NCBI RefSeq assembly: GCF_024699945.1 | Contig: NZ_JAJOMY010000003.1 | Span: 83,450-147,449 of the forward strand | Source of the DNA: Phenylobacterium sp. J426 | Lineage (GTDB): Bacteria > Pseudomonadota > Alphaproteobacteria > Caulobacterales > Caulobacteraceae | Reading direction: 5' to 3' | Length of the DNA: 64,000 nt | Shown here: positions 35,083-45,322 of the stretch, in pieces | Layout: every line of letters starts with the position of its first letter | How positions within the stretch are numbered: the first letter of the stretch is position 1 | The notes under the pieces: model-generated | Seen by the model: only the letters and a program-made list of their open reading frames with translations | What the model was told of the DNA's origin: nothing | Database searches by the model: none | Position numbers and translations under genes: made by a program

Positions 35083-36876
35083 ATGCTCGGACGCAAGATG
35101 TCGAACGCCTTCCGCCCGGGGGCGCTGCTGGCTGCGCTGGATCGATCGCTCGCCATCATTCAGTTCGACACGACCGGGAAGATCCTGGCGGCCAACACCA
35201 ACTTCTGCTCGGCGATCGGCTATGAGGCCTCGGAGATCATCGGCCGGCACCACAGTATGTTCGTAGAGCCGGAATACGCCCGGTCGGCGGACTACAAGGC
35301 GTTCTGGAAGAAGCTGAGTGACGGCGAGTTCGACGCGCGCGAATACAAGCGGATCGGAAAGGGTGGCCGCGAAGTCTGGATCCAGGCGAGCTACAATCCG
35401 GTACGCAACGGCGCCGGGAAGGTCGTGGGCGTCGTGAAAGCGGCCACGGACATCACCGAGGTCAAGCTGCGCAATGCGGAGTTTGAGGGCAAGCTGAACG
35501 CCATCTCCCGCGCCCAGGCGATCATCGAGTTTGAGACGGATGGTACGATCATCACGGCCAACGAGGCGTTCCTGTCGACCGTGGGCTACAGCCTTGAGGA
35601 GATCCGCGGCCGGGGGCATCGGATGTTCGTCGATGCCGCCTACGCCGAATCTCCCGAGTACGCCGACTTCTGGCGCAAGCTGAACGCCGGCGAGTTTGTC
35701 GCCGCCGAGTTCAAGCGCTTCGGCAAGAACGGCAGGGAGGTGTGGATCAGCGCCTCCTACAATCCGATCTTCGACATGGATGGCCGCGTGATGAAGGTGG
35801 TGAAGTTCGCCACCGACGTGACCGCCCGCGTGAACGCGGTACAGAGCATCGGCGAGGGCTTGGCGGCCCTTGCCGCCGGGCAGCTCACGCGCCGGCTCGA
35901 AACCCCGTTCCCGCCGGAGTACGAGCAGTTGCGCTCTGATTACAACAGCGCCATGGAGACGCTGCAACAGGCCATGCGCGTCATCAACGACGCGGCCCAC
36001 GGCATCCGGTCGGGCACCGACGAGATCAGCCGCGCCTCCGACGACCTCGCCCGTCGTACAGAGCAGCAGGCGGCCTCGCTTGAGGAGACCGCCGCTGCGT
36101 TGGACCAGATCACCGCCGCCGTGCGGACCACGGCGGAGGGCGCGAAACACGCCCAGCAGGTCGTGTCCAGCACCAAGGACGAGGCCCAGCAGTCCGGCGA
36201 AGTCGTGCGCGAGGCGATCACAGCCATGGGCGAGATCGAACGCTCCTCAAGCGAGATCAGCCAGATCATCGGTGTGATCGACGAGATCGCCTTCCAGACC
36301 AATCTGCTGGCCCTGAACGCGGGCGTGGAAGCCGCCCGGGCAGGCGACGCCGGCAAGGGCTTCGCCGTCGTCGCCTCTGAAGTCCGGGCGCTGGCCCAGC
36401 GTTCAGCGGACGCCGCGAAGGAAATCAAGACGCTGATCACCGCCTCGACCAGTCAGGTGTCGGAAGGCGTCAGCCTGGTGGGGCGGACCGGCTCGGCGTT
36501 GGAGCGGATCGTGGCCCAGGTTGTGGAAATCAACACTGCGGTCACGGAGATCGCGGCCTCGGCTCAGGAGCAGTCCACGGGGCTCCAGCAGGTGAACACC
36601 GCCGTCAACCAGATGGATCAGGCGACCCAGCAGAACGCGGCGATGGTGGAACAGTCCACCGCCGCCAGCCACAGCTTGGCGCAGGAGACCGGAGAGATGG
36701 CGCGCCTGATCAGCCGCTTCGAAGTCGGCGGCGCGCCACCGGCTCCTGGCGCTCAGGAGCGGCACCCCGCCTACGGCCGCGTCGTGGCTCTGAAGTCGGT
36801 ATCGACCTCCGGCCGCAACGGCGGCGCCCTGCGCAAGGCGCCCGAGCCGGCCAGTTCTGAGTGGGAGGCATTCTAG
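35083..36876 (+). CDS. Soluble methyl-accepting chemotaxis protein with tandem PAS domains
   Basis: About 597 residues from ATG 35083, preceded by GGGGA; an upstream ATG at 34996 is less likely. PAS 1 (ALDRSLAIIQFDTTGKILAA) and PAS 2 (RAQAIIEFETDGTIITANEA) share the repeat HRMFVxxxYAxSxxY and are flavin- or haem-type candidates. A HAMP-like linker follows, then the MCP signalling domain with the hairpin tip IDEIAFQTNLLALNAGVEAA. No transmembrane segment is visible, so it is cytoplasmic. The C-terminal EWEAF resembles CheR-docking pentapeptides. It probably reports intracellular redox or energy state. Confidence 0.92.
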   Translation: MLGRKMSNAFRPGALLAALDRSLAIIQFDTTGKILAANTNFCSAIGYEASEIIGRHHSMFVEPEYARSADYKAFWKKLSDGEFDAREYKRIGKGGREVWIQASYNPVRNGAGKVVGVVKAATDITEVKLRNAEFEGKLNAISRAQAIIEFETDGTIITANEAFLSTVGYSLEEIRGRGHRMFVDAAYAESPEYADFWRKLNAGEFVAAEFKRFGKNGREVWISASYNPIFDMDGRVMKVVKFATDVTARVNAVQSIGEGLAALAAGQLTRRLETPFPPEYEQLRSDYNSAMETLQQAMRVINDAAHGIRSGTDEISRASDDLARRTEQQAASLEETAAALDQITAAVRTTAEGAKHAQQVVSSTKDEAQQSGEVVREAITAMGEIERSSSEISQIIGVIDEIAFQTNLLALNAGVEAARAGDAGKGFAVVASEVRALAQRSADAAKEIKTLITASTSQVSEGVSLVGRTGSALERIVAQVVEINTAVTEIAASAQEQSTGLQQVNTAVNQMDQATQQNAAMVEQSTAASHSLAQETGEMARLISRFEVGGAPPAPGAQERHPAYGRVVALKSVSTSGRNGGALRKAPEPASSEWEAF

Positions 36877-37059
36877 TCGAGGCCCCGCTCATGGCTGGCG
36901 CTCACCTGGAGGTGGCGTCTAGCCAATATTGCCTCTTGCACTTCGACGATATGTTCAGCGGGACGCAGAGCGCCGCGCTCGCGGCCTTCCTCGAAAGGTA
37001 CTGAACACCGCCGGTCAATGCGGCACGGGCGGGCCGCCAAGATTGACGGCGACCGCGCC
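36877..37059. other. Intergenic between chemoreceptor and interrupted gene
   Basis: No ORF or clear terminator is seen. Confidence 0.4.
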
Positions 37060-37274
37060 TCAGGCGGCAACAGGCTCGTCGCAGAGCAACACGGCAATGC
37101 ACGTCGTACCCTGCCAAAGTTCGACGTTCGGCGTTGCGGTGTCGCACAACTTGCGGATTCCGACGATGCCGCCCAGCTATTCCGAGATGATCTCGCCCGC
37201 TGTTCCGATCTGATGCCGCCCAGCGGCACAGCCTTCATCGACAGGTTTCATCTGTCTGGGGTTCGGCCGGCTGG

Positions 37275-38015
37275 TCAAGCCTGATCGGCGGGTTTCGGGC
37301 GGCGCAGGGAGTCGCCGCTGAGGTCCAGGCGGTGGGCGTTGTGGACGAGCCGGTCGAGGATGGCGTCGGCGTAGGTGGCCTCGCCGATGACGGTGTGCCA
37401 GGCCGAGACCGGTAGTTGGCTGGTGACGATGGTGGAGCGCCGGCCGTAACGGTCCTCGAGGATCTCGAGCAGGTCGTGACGTGCCTGGGCGTCGAGCGGC
37501 TCCAGGCCCCAGTCGTCCAGGATCAGCAGTTGCACGGCGCCCAGGCTCTTGAAGCGGCGGCCGATGCTGCCGTCGCCGTGCGCCAGCGCCAGCTCGTCGA
37601 AGAGCTTGGGGACGCGGACGTAGAGCACCGAGCGGTTGTCGCGGCAGGCTTTGTGGCCGAGCGCGCAGGAGATCCAGCTCTTGCCCACCCCGGTCGGGCC
37701 GCAGATCACCAGGTTCTCGGCCGCGTCGATCCAGTGGCTTTTGAGCAGCGTCGTGAGGACGCCGCGGTCCAGTCCGCGGGGGGCGCGGTAGTCGATGTCT
37801 TCCGGGACGGCGTGGTGGCGCAGCCGCGCATGGCGGAGCCGGGCGCCGAGACGCTTGTCCTGTCGGTGCACGGTTTCACGGTCCAGCAGCAGCGCCAGCC
37901 AGTCGGCATGTCCCAGGCCGCCGGCTTCGGGGTTGTCGAGCAGTTCGCGGAAGGCCTTGGCCATGCCTTGGAGGCCCAGGACGTTGAGCTGGTCGAAGGT
38001 GGGATGGGTCAGCAT
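37275..38015 (-). CDS. istB: IS21 helper ATPase IstB
   Basis: A 246-residue AAA+ ATPase of the DnaC/IstB family. The P-loop is VICGPTGVGKSWISCALG and the Walker B is LLILDDWGLEPLD. The N-terminal helical part is FDQLNVLGLQGMAKAFREL. It assists strand transfer by IstA. It lies nine bases downstream of istA on the same strand. Intact. Confidence 0.95.
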   Translation of the reverse strand: MLTHPTFDQLNVLGLQGMAKAFRELLDNPEAGGLGHADWLALLLDRETVHRQDKRLGARLRHARLRHHAVPEDIDYRAPRGLDRGVLTTLLKSHWIDAAENLVICGPTGVGKSWISCALGHKACRDNRSVLYVRVPKLFDELALAHGDGSIGRRFKSLGAVQLLILDDWGLEPLDAQARHDLLEILEDRYGRRSTIVTSQLPVSAWHTVIGEATYADAILDRLVHNAHRLDLSGDSLRRPKPADQA

Positions 38016-38024
38016 CAGATCTCC

Positions 38025-39578
38025 TCAGTGGTAGTAGGTTGAGCCGCGGATGTTGGGGTGGGCGACGGCGCCGCCGGCCTCGCCGTCGCGCCGCCGGACC
38101 GGTTGGCCGTCGAGCCGGTTGTCGAGGATGGATTTGACCGCGCCGTAGCTGCGCGCGCTCACCAGCAGGGCGCGCTCGCAGGCCGCCTCCAGGCGCGCGA
38201 CGCCGTAGACCTTGGCCAGGCGCACGATCCCCATCGTGGTGCGGAAGCCCTGTTCGGGGTGCGGCCGGTGCTCGAGGATCACCTGGCAGAGCAGCGCCAC
38301 GGAAGGGCCGCAGGCCCGCGCCTCGCTCAGGATCCGCTCGATGGTCCAGTCGCTGTAGCGGCGGTGGCTGGCCGGCATGTGCTCGCTGAGCGTGGTGTGT
38401 TTGCCGTCGCCGGAGCCACGCAGGTGGGCGGCGATGCGCTCGCCGTGCAGGAAGATCTCCACGGCGCGGGCGGTGAGCCGCACCTCCACCGTCTCGCGGG
38501 CGTGACGGTAGGGGACGGAGTAGAAGTGGCCGTCGACGTCGACGTGGTAGTCCAGCCCCACCTTGCGCACGCGCCATTCGGCGAGGGCATAGGGCTCGGC
38601 CGGCAGGGCTTTAAGCCGCGGGGCGTCGATCTCCGCGAAGAGCTGGCGACGGGTGCGGCGCTGATAACGCCGGACCTGCTGCTCGTTGAGCCAGACCAGC
38701 AGCTCGCCCAGGGCGGCGTTCACCTCGGCCAGGCTGTAGAAGCGTCGATGGCGCAGCTTGCCGAGCAGCCAACGCTCGGCGATCCGCACTGCGGCTTCCA
38801 CCTTGGCCTTGTCCCGCGGCCGCCTGGGCCGCGCCGGCAGCACCGCGGTGTCGTAGTGGGCGGCCAGCTCGCCGTAGGTGCGATTGACCTGCGGGTCGTA
38901 GAGGCAGGCCTTGATGATCGCCACTTTGGGGTTGTCCGGCACCAGCAGCCGCGGCGCGCCGCCGAAGAAGGCGAAGGCCTGCACGTGGCCGTCGACCCAG
39001 TCGGGGAGCTTCTCGCTCCAGGTGGCGCAGGCGAAGGTCAGGCTGGAGGCGCCCAGCACCCCGACGAAGATGTGCGCCGGCTGTGTCTTGCCGCTGCGGC
39101 GGTCGATGATCACCGGCACGGTGTCGCCGGCGTAGTCGACGAAGAGCTTGTCGCCGCCAAGATGCGTCTGGCGCATCGTCACCGGCAGGCGGGCTTCCCA
39201 GCTGCGGTAGAGCTCGCAAAATCGGCTGTAGCGATAGCCGTCCGGATAAGCCTCGATGTACTCGTCCCACAGGATCTGCAGGGTGACGTGCTTCTTCTTC
39301 AGCTCGCGGTTGAGCGCCGCCCAGTCCGGCTCGGCGCGCCGACGGAAGCCCTGCTTTGTCCTGCTCTCGCCGTAGAGCCGGTCTTCCAGCTCGCTGTCCG
39401 TCAGATCCAACGGCAACGGCCAGGCGAGACCGGATTCTTCGAAGCGCCGCGTCATCTCGCGGAACGTCGACGGGGCGATCCCCATCCGGCGGGCGATCTC
39501 CCGCCCGCCAAGCCCGGCGTCCAGGCGCAGCCTCAACATCTCGCGCACGCGGCGCATCGCAATCCTCTCCGTCGGCAT
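38025..39578 (-). CDS. istA: IS21 transposase IstA
   Basis: A 517-residue DDE transposase. The N-terminal HTH is REIARRMGIAPSTFREMTRR. Catalytic residues lie in KLFVDYAGDTVPV (D), LLVPDNPKVAI (D) and KAKVEAAVRIAERWLLG (E). The C-terminal DNA-binding region includes VDGHFYSVPYRHARE. Length is normal and no lesion is seen, so with istB and both ends present the element may be mobile. Confidence 0.95.
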   Translation of the reverse strand: MPTERIAMRRVREMLRLRLDAGLGGREIARRMGIAPSTFREMTRRFEESGLAWPLPLDLTDSELEDRLYGESRTKQGFRRRAEPDWAALNRELKKKHVTLQILWDEYIEAYPDGYRYSRFCELYRSWEARLPVTMRQTHLGGDKLFVDYAGDTVPVIIDRRSGKTQPAHIFVGVLGASSLTFACATWSEKLPDWVDGHVQAFAFFGGAPRLLVPDNPKVAIIKACLYDPQVNRTYGELAAHYDTAVLPARPRRPRDKAKVEAAVRIAERWLLGKLRHRRFYSLAEVNAALGELLVWLNEQQVRRYQRRTRRQLFAEIDAPRLKALPAEPYALAEWRVRKVGLDYHVDVDGHFYSVPYRHARETVEVRLTARAVEIFLHGERIAAHLRGSGDGKHTTLSEHMPASHRRYSDWTIERILSEARACGPSVALLCQVILEHRPHPEQGFRTTMGIVRLAKVYGVARLEAACERALLVSARSYGAVKSILDNRLDGQPVRRRDGEAGGAVAHPNIRGSTYYH

Positions 39579-39873
39579 CGGCCTCTCCTCGAAAGGAGGA
39601 GAGCCTAGCGTCGGCGAAGGCCTGGACCGCCGGGCCGCCTGGGCGGGATCATCCCGGAATCCTGGGCGGCGTTATCCCGGAACGGTGGGCGGGATCACTT
39701 CGGAATGGTGGGCGGCATCAAATCGGAACGGCGGGCGCGATCACGTCGGAATCCGCACACAACTCGCGCGCGACCGCCTTGGCTGCATCATCGTCCGCCG
39801 CATCGATCCAGTCGCCGCTGACGATACGTCCGGCAGGATTCAATCTGTAAGCGTGGTATTGCACGACCGTCAC

Positions 39874-40308
39874 AGTCTCCTCCGCTTCAGGTAGTGATCG
39901 CAATCGCGCTCGGCCGCAGAGGGAATATGCGAGAGTCCGCTCCGACCTGCGAAGCAAGGTATGTGCATGCCTCGCGTGGCCGGAAACACCGCAAAGAGTG
40001 CGCTCACCTCACTTCAGGCGAGGCATGCCCACCCGCTCGGCACCAACGCAGGAGCAGGCCTTCGCCAGCTGGTTCATCAATAAGAACGGCGGCGGTAATG
40101 CTGTACCGGCGGCGTCGCTGGCGTAGGCCCTCACTGATGCTCGTCATCTGCTTGTCCGCCAGACATCTGCACGGCCCCGCTTACAGCCTTCAAGGTGGCA
40201 TCATCTTCGACCACGGGAGGGATGATCGCGGTGACTACGGCTGTGGCGTAGTAGGACACGCGCACGCCCCCGATGTACCGTCCTACGGAGCGCATGTGGG
40301 AGACGAAG
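39874..40308. other. Intergenic, no gene recognised
   Basis: Open frames have shadow-like composition. It includes the upstream region of the IS-split gene. Confidence 0.4.
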
Positions 40309-40579
40309 ATGCAGCCTAAACTCAGTCTGCGCCTGCCGAGCGCGGCGATCTTCTGGTCCGGACTCCTTGCCGTGGGAATTCTGCAAATTGGCGGAGCGGC
40401 GTTCGTAGCTGCACAGCCTTGGAGGCAGGCCGAGCGGGCGCAGCAGCAACGCTTGTGCGCTCTGGCCATCGAATGGGTTCTAGGGGCCCACGATCAGACG
40501 ACTTCTAGAACGTGGCAAGTACCTGATCCGTGAACTTGACTGCGATATCGTTCGGAACAGCATGTCAGCCGCGCTCTGA
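40309..40579 (+). CDS. Small single-span membrane protein, one frameshift
   Basis: From ATG 40309 the frame reads MQPKLSLRLPSAAIFWSGLL, then AVGILQIGGAAFVAAQP, a clear transmembrane or signal-anchor segment, and LCALAIEWVLGAHDQ. A shift near 40500 leads to LERGKYLIRELDCDIVRNSM and a stop at 40579. The same C-terminal block survives at 15384-15495. The repeated motif supports the reading across the indel. About 90 residues, function unknown. Confidence 0.5.
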
Positions 40580-40889
40580 GTTGGGCGATATGAGTCCCTC
40601 GCTCGGTTGAACTGCCCAGACGACCTGACTCCATTTGGGCTGCGAACCGCGTTCTCGCGTTTTGAGTGTCAACCTGCCAGCAATTGGATCCGCGTCGCAC
40701 GTTTGGAGTCAGTGGCGCCAGGGAACTTCACTCGCGAAACTTGGTATCAGCGACACCGGCGGCCCTTCGAGGCCCCTGGGAGCTGCCACCCGGTCGACCA
40801 ACAGTCGGATTGCGTGGTCTCGGCTTTGCTTGGCCGCACAGGCTTCTACTCGATATGGGATTCTGAGTTCAGTTGGATGCCGAGGCGCT
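40580..40889. other. Intergenic, no gene recognised
   Basis: Between the small membrane protein and the 3' end of the RND pump gene. Nothing is supported. Confidence 0.4.
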
Positions 40890-43800
40890 TCACGCGGTCG
40901 CCTCGACAGCCAGCCGTCGACGCTCACCGGTGCCATGCACCAGGCGATAGAGCGAGGGCAGGACCAGCAAGGTGAGCAGTGTCGAGGAGATAATCCCGCC
41001 AATCACGACGGTCGCGAGCGGACGTTGGACTTCGGCCCCCGCTCCCACGTTAAACGCCATTGGCACAAAACCGAGGCTCGCCACCAAGGCCGTCATTAAC
41101 ACAGGGCGCAGCCTGGTCAGGGCGCCTTCGCGGATCGCTTCGTCTAGTCCTCTACCCTCGGCCAGGAGGTTACGGATGAAGCTCACCATCACGACGCCGT
41201 TCAGGACGGCCACACCGGAGAGCGCGATGAAGCCGACGCCGGCGGAGATGGAGAGGGGCAACCCCCGCAGGAGAAGGGCGGCTACCCCGCCCGTCAACGC
41301 CAGCGGCACGCCTGAAAAGACGATGGCGGCGTCCTTCACCGAGCGGAACAGCGCAAAGAGCAGGCCGAAGATCAGCAGCAGGGCGGCGGGTACGACGAGC
41401 TGAAGGCGCTTGGCCGCCGAAATCAGCTGCTCGAACGTGCCGCCATAGCTGACCCAGTAGCCGCTAGGGAGCTCGACTTCGACTCCCACCTTCTGCTGAA
41501 CCTCGGTGATGAAGGAGCCAAGGTCGCGCCCGCGGACGTTCGCTGTCACCACGACACGGCGCTTGCCGTCCTCGCGGCTGATCTGGTTGGGCCCGATCTC
41601 GACTTCGATCTTGGCCACGTCCTGCAATGGGACGAAGCCGCGGGGCGCGCCTTCCGCCGCCGGCAACGGGATTCGAGCCGACCGATCTCATCGACGTTGC
41701 GGCGAATGTCCTCCGGCAACCGGACAATGACGTCGAACCGGCGGTCGCCCTCGAAGATCTGGCCTGCGACCGCGCCGCCGATCGAAGCGGCGACCACGTC
41801 CTGGACATCCTCCACGTTCAGCCCAAGCCGGGCGAGGGCGGCGCGATCAGGCGTGATCTGCAGCACCGGAAGTCCGGTAATCTGCTCTACCCCGACATCC
41901 TGAGCGCCTTCGATCCCCTCCACCACAGAGCCGACCGCCTCGCCGATCGAAAGCAGCACGTCGAGGTCGTCGCCGAAGACCTTCACAGCAACGTCAGCGC
42001 GAACGCCTGACAGGAGTTCGTTGAAGCGCATCTGGATGGGCTGGGTGAACTCATAGTTGTTGCCGGGGATCGTAACCACGGCCGCCTGGAGCTCGGCCAA
42101 CAACTCCGCGCGGGGCTTGCGGGGGTCGGGCCAGTCCTTCCGATCCTTCAGCATGACGAAGGTGTCGGCGACCGACGGCGGCATCGGATCAGTAGCCACC
42201 TCCGCTGTACCCAGTTTGGCAACGACGCGCTCTACCTCCGGAAAGCGCTTTAGACGGGCCTCAAGCGCCGACTGCATCTGGACCGCCTGCGTCAGGCTGG
42301 TGCCGGGGATCCGCAGGGCGTGGAGGGCGATATCCCCCTTCATCGAGGTTCGGGACGAACTCCGACCCCATGCGGCTCGCTGCAAAGCCAGCGATCACGA
42401 CGAGAACGACGGCCCCCGCGACGAAGGCTGTGCGGAGGCGCAGCGCCGCGTCCAGAGCGGGTTGGTACACCCGCCGCGCGCGCCGCATGACGGGACTCTC
42501 CTTCTCCTCGACCCTGCCGGCGACGAAGAGCGCAACGGCGGCCGGCACGAAGGTCAGGGAGAGGACCATGGCTGCGGTCAGGGCGATCACCACGGTGATG
42601 GCCATGGGATGGAACATCTTACCCTCCACTCCCGTCAGGGCGAAGATCGGCACATAGACAAGCGTGATGATCAGGACGCCGAAGAGCGAGGGGCGGATCA
42701 CTTCGTCGGTCGCGCTCGCGGTGAGCTCGAAGCGTTCCTCGCGGGTGAGCAAACGCCCAAGCCTGTGCTGAGCCTCGCCAAACCGACGCAGGCAGTTCTC
42801 GACGATGATCACCGCGCCATCGACGATCAGGCCGAAGTCGAGGGCGCCGAGGCTCATGAGATTCCCGGAGACCCGCGTCTGCACCATCCCGGTGATGGTC
42901 AGCAGCATGGACAGGGGAATGATGGCCGCGGTGATCAGAGCCGCACGGAAATTGCCGAGCAGCAGGAAGAGCACCACGATCACGAGTAGAGCCCCTTCGA
43001 GGAGGTTCTTCTCGACCGTCGCAATGGCGCGATCCACCAGGTCTGTGCGGTCGTAGACCGCCTGAGCGGTCACGCCGGGCGGAAGGGCCTTAGCCGCCTC
43101 CTCGAGGCGTTCCGCGGCCGCGCGCGCAACGGTGCGGCTGTTCTCGCCCACCAGCATGAAGACCGTGCCCAGCACTACCTCTCGGCCATTCTCGGTCGCC
43201 GCCCCTGTGCGCAGCTCCTCGCCCATGCCGACGTCGGCGACGTCGCCGACCCGGATGGGCACGCCGCCGCGATTGCTGACGATGATGCCGCGCAGATCCT
43301 TGAGCCCAGCCGCCTGCCCGGGCACGCGCACGAGGTACTGTTCGCCGTAGCGCTCCACATAGCCCGCGCCGACGTTGGCGTTGTTGGCGCCCAGGGCTGA
43401 GACCACGTCACCAATGGTCAAGCCGTAGGCCGATAGCCGTTCCGGAAGCGGGGTGACGTGATACTGCCGCTCGAAGCCACCGATGGTGTTGACCTCGGTG
43501 ACGCCGGGGGTGTTGCGCAACTGAGGTCTGATGACCCAGTCCTGCAAAGTCCGCAGGTCCTCAGGCGTATAGGCGCTGCCGTCCGGTTTGCGCCACCCGG
43601 GACGGGCCTCCAGGGTGTACATGAAGATCTCGCCGAGCCCCGTGGCGATCGGACCCAACTCGGGCGTCAGGCCCTCCGGCAGTTGGCTGCGCGCGCCCTG
43701 CAGCCGTTCGTTGACCAGCTGGCGCGCGAAGTAGATGTCGGTCCCGTCTTTGAAGACGACCGTCACCTGGCTCAGGCCATAGCGCGAGATCGAGCGAGTG

Positions 43801-44042
43801 TATTGCAGGCCCGGAATCCCTGCGATCGCCGTCTCGACCGGGAAGGTGATCCGTTGTTCGGATTCCAAGGGTGAGAAGCCTGGCGCCTCGGTGTTGATCT
43901 GCACCTGGACATTGGTGATATCAGGCGTGGCGTCGATGGGCAGACGTTGAAAGCTCCAGACGCCGATTGCGGCGCTGAGGAGCACGAGCGCAAGGACGAT
44001 CCAGCGATAGCGGATCGAGAGCGCGACGATGCGTTCAAGCAT
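40890..44042 (-). CDS. czcA: Heavy-metal efflux RND transporter (CzcA/CusA family), two frameshifts
   Basis: About 1050 residues from ATG 44042 (MLERIVALSIRYRWIVLALV). The first part carries the periplasmic porter (LPIDATPDITNVQVQINTEA) and the hallmark TM4 motif DFGLIVDGAVIIVEN. A shift near 42345 leads to the second periplasmic domain (PGTSLTQAVQMQSALEARLK). Another near 41670 leads to the final TM block (FALFRSVKDAAIVFSGVPLA, RLRPVLMTALVASLGFVPMA). It exports divalent Zn/Co/Cd or monovalent Cu/Ag, which I cannot decide by eye; the copper genes nearby favour Cu/Ag. It is last of a czcC-czcB-czcA operon, 15 bases after czcB. Confidence 0.9.
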
Positions 44043-44056
44043 GTTCTGATCCGCTT

Positions 44057-45322
44057 CTAGTGATCGTGGCTCGCGCCGGACTTGTCGATGTCCGCGCGGA
44101 TGAGGAAGGCGCCATCGGTGACGTACTCGGTTCCGGGCTCGAGGCCCCCGAGGACCTCGGTCCATTCAGGGGTGCTGCGTCCCAGTTCCAGCATCCGCAC
44201 CTCGTAGGTATTCCCGACCTTCGCGAAGACGACGGTGAAGTCCCTGAACCGCTGGAGGGCCTTGGTGCGCACGGCCAATGGGGCTTGCTGGGTCGCCACC
44301 TGGAACGAGCCCTCGACGCCCATACCCGGGCGGAAAGTGGCTGCGGCGCTTGGCGGCAGGTGAACGTGCGCCATCAGGGTCTGACTGGACATGTCAGCGG
44401 TCGGCAGAATGGCCTCTACAGGCGCTACGAGGCGGCTTTCGCCCGAGAGAGTGCGCACCTCCACCTTTTGGCCGACGCGGACGCGCTCGGCGTCGCGCGG
44501 ATAGACGAAGAATTCCGCGTGCAGCTTGGTGGGGTCGGCGATGACGAACAGCGCCTGGTCGGAAGCCACATCGCCGACATTGGCGTTCTTCTGGACGATG
44601 ACGCCGCCGATCGGGGCCGGGATGGCGTAGGTCTGCAGGCTCTGGCTCGACTCGACACGGGCCAGGACCTGCCCCTTGCGGACCTGCTGTCCCAGCTGGC
44701 CGGTCATGGCCATGATCCGGCCAGGGTACCAGGCGCGGACGTCCCCCTCTCCTTCCGGAGTAATCTCGACCCGCCCCGCCATATCGACGAGCTCGGCCAG
44801 CAGCACGGGACCCGCGCGCTCGGTCTTCACCCCGCCAGCCTGCGCCGCCTCCGCGGAGATGGTGGTGCGGCCTTCATAGGAGGGGGTAGGCCCATTGATG
44901 GGTTCGGCCCCCTCGACTGCGCGGACCTTCACGTCGAATGAGTGGGGCTCGGTGACCACGCCATTGCCGCGGAGGTAGTCGGACTGAGGCGCGAAGGCGA
45001 ACTGATCAACCCGGCCGCCCAGGCGGGCGAGTTCGACGGTGAGCTGGACTTGCCGGGGATCGATCGGCTTGTCTTTGCGGTAGGCGTAGACGTGAAACTC
45101 CGGATCCACGCCCTCTTCGAAGATGGTCATCTCGACGGCGAAGTCTCCGTCCCGAAGCATGCGGCCGCGGTGAGGCCCGCGCTCGTAGTCTGCGGCCGCG
45201 GCTGCGCCGTGCTCGGCTCCCTCCGCCGGCGTCTGTTTCCCATCCCCACAGGCTGCGAGGAGAGCGGCGGCCGTGATCAGGAGCGCAAGGCGCGACAGCC
45301 GATTGAGTGCATAGGCGTTCAT
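44057..45322 (-). CDS. czcB: Periplasmic adaptor of the metal efflux pump (CzcB/CusB type)
   Basis: A 421-residue membrane-fusion protein. The lipoprotein signal ends LLITAAALLAACGDG with the lipobox Cys near residue 25. An N-terminal metal-efflux domain (GPHRGRMLRDGDFAVEMTIF) precedes the barrel-sandwich hybrid (VRKGQVLARVESSQSLQTYA, GGVIVQKNANVGDVASDQAL). The C-terminal region ends with SGASHDH, which could bind metal. Its start shares one base with the czcC stop (TGATG). It links the inner-membrane pump to the outer-membrane channel. Intact. Confidence 0.92.
   Translation of the reverse strand: MNAYALNRLSRLALLITAAALLAACGDGKQTPAEGAEHGAAAAADYERGPHRGRMLRDGDFAVEMTIFEEGVDPEFHVYAYRKDKPIDPRQVQLTVELARLGGRVDQFAFAPQSDYLRGNGVVTEPHSFDVKVRAVEGAEPINGPTPSYEGRTTISAEAAQAGGVKTERAGPVLLAELVDMAGRVEITPEGEGDVRAWYPGRIMAMTGQLGQQVRKGQVLARVESSQSLQTYAIPAPIGGVIVQKNANVGDVASDQALFVIADPTKLHAEFFVYPRDAERVRVGQKVEVRTLSGESRLVAPVEAILPTADMSSQTLMAHVHLPPSAAATFRPGMGVEGSFQVATQQAPLAVRTKALQRFRDFTVVFAKVGNTYEVRMLELGRSTPEWTEVLGGLEPGTEYVTDGAFLIRADIDKSGASHDH

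Larger units (their letters stand above)
37152..39757 (-). mobile_element. IS21-family insertion sequence, complete, with 7-bp target duplication
   Basis: The ends share TGCGGATTCCGAC (37152-37164; reverse complement at 39745-39757). Subterminal repeats of the form GTTCCGATxTGATGCCGCCCA occur once near 37201 on the left and as a cluster of variants at 39640-39757 on the right, typical of IS21 multi-repeat ends. CACAACT flanks the element on both sides (37145-37151 and 39758-39764). It carries istA and istB. Confidence 0.92.
37060..39873 (-). pseudogene. Small gene split by the IS21 element
   Basis: Removing the IS and one CACAACT duplication restores one frame from GTG 39873 (GGAGGAG just upstream) to TGA at 37060. 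It reads VQYHAYRLNPAGRIVSGDWI, DAADDDAAKAVARELC and, from beyond the element, DTATPNVELWQGTTCIAVLL, about 70 residues. It resembles the small proteins of alphaproteobacteria built around a D/E-DD-A-A-AR core and a VELWQ strand. The exact rejoining shows that the insertion was recent. Confidence 0.75.

Noticed and set aside
38058..39608. 516-residue plus-strand frame opposite istA
   Set aside because: Shadow of a high-GC transposase gene with the same codon phase; the translation has no family features.
42057..42989. Plus-strand frame opposite the RND pump with His/Asp-rich translation
   Set aside because: The His/Asp richness is a mirror of Val/Ile/Met codons in the membrane protein, not a metal-binding gene.
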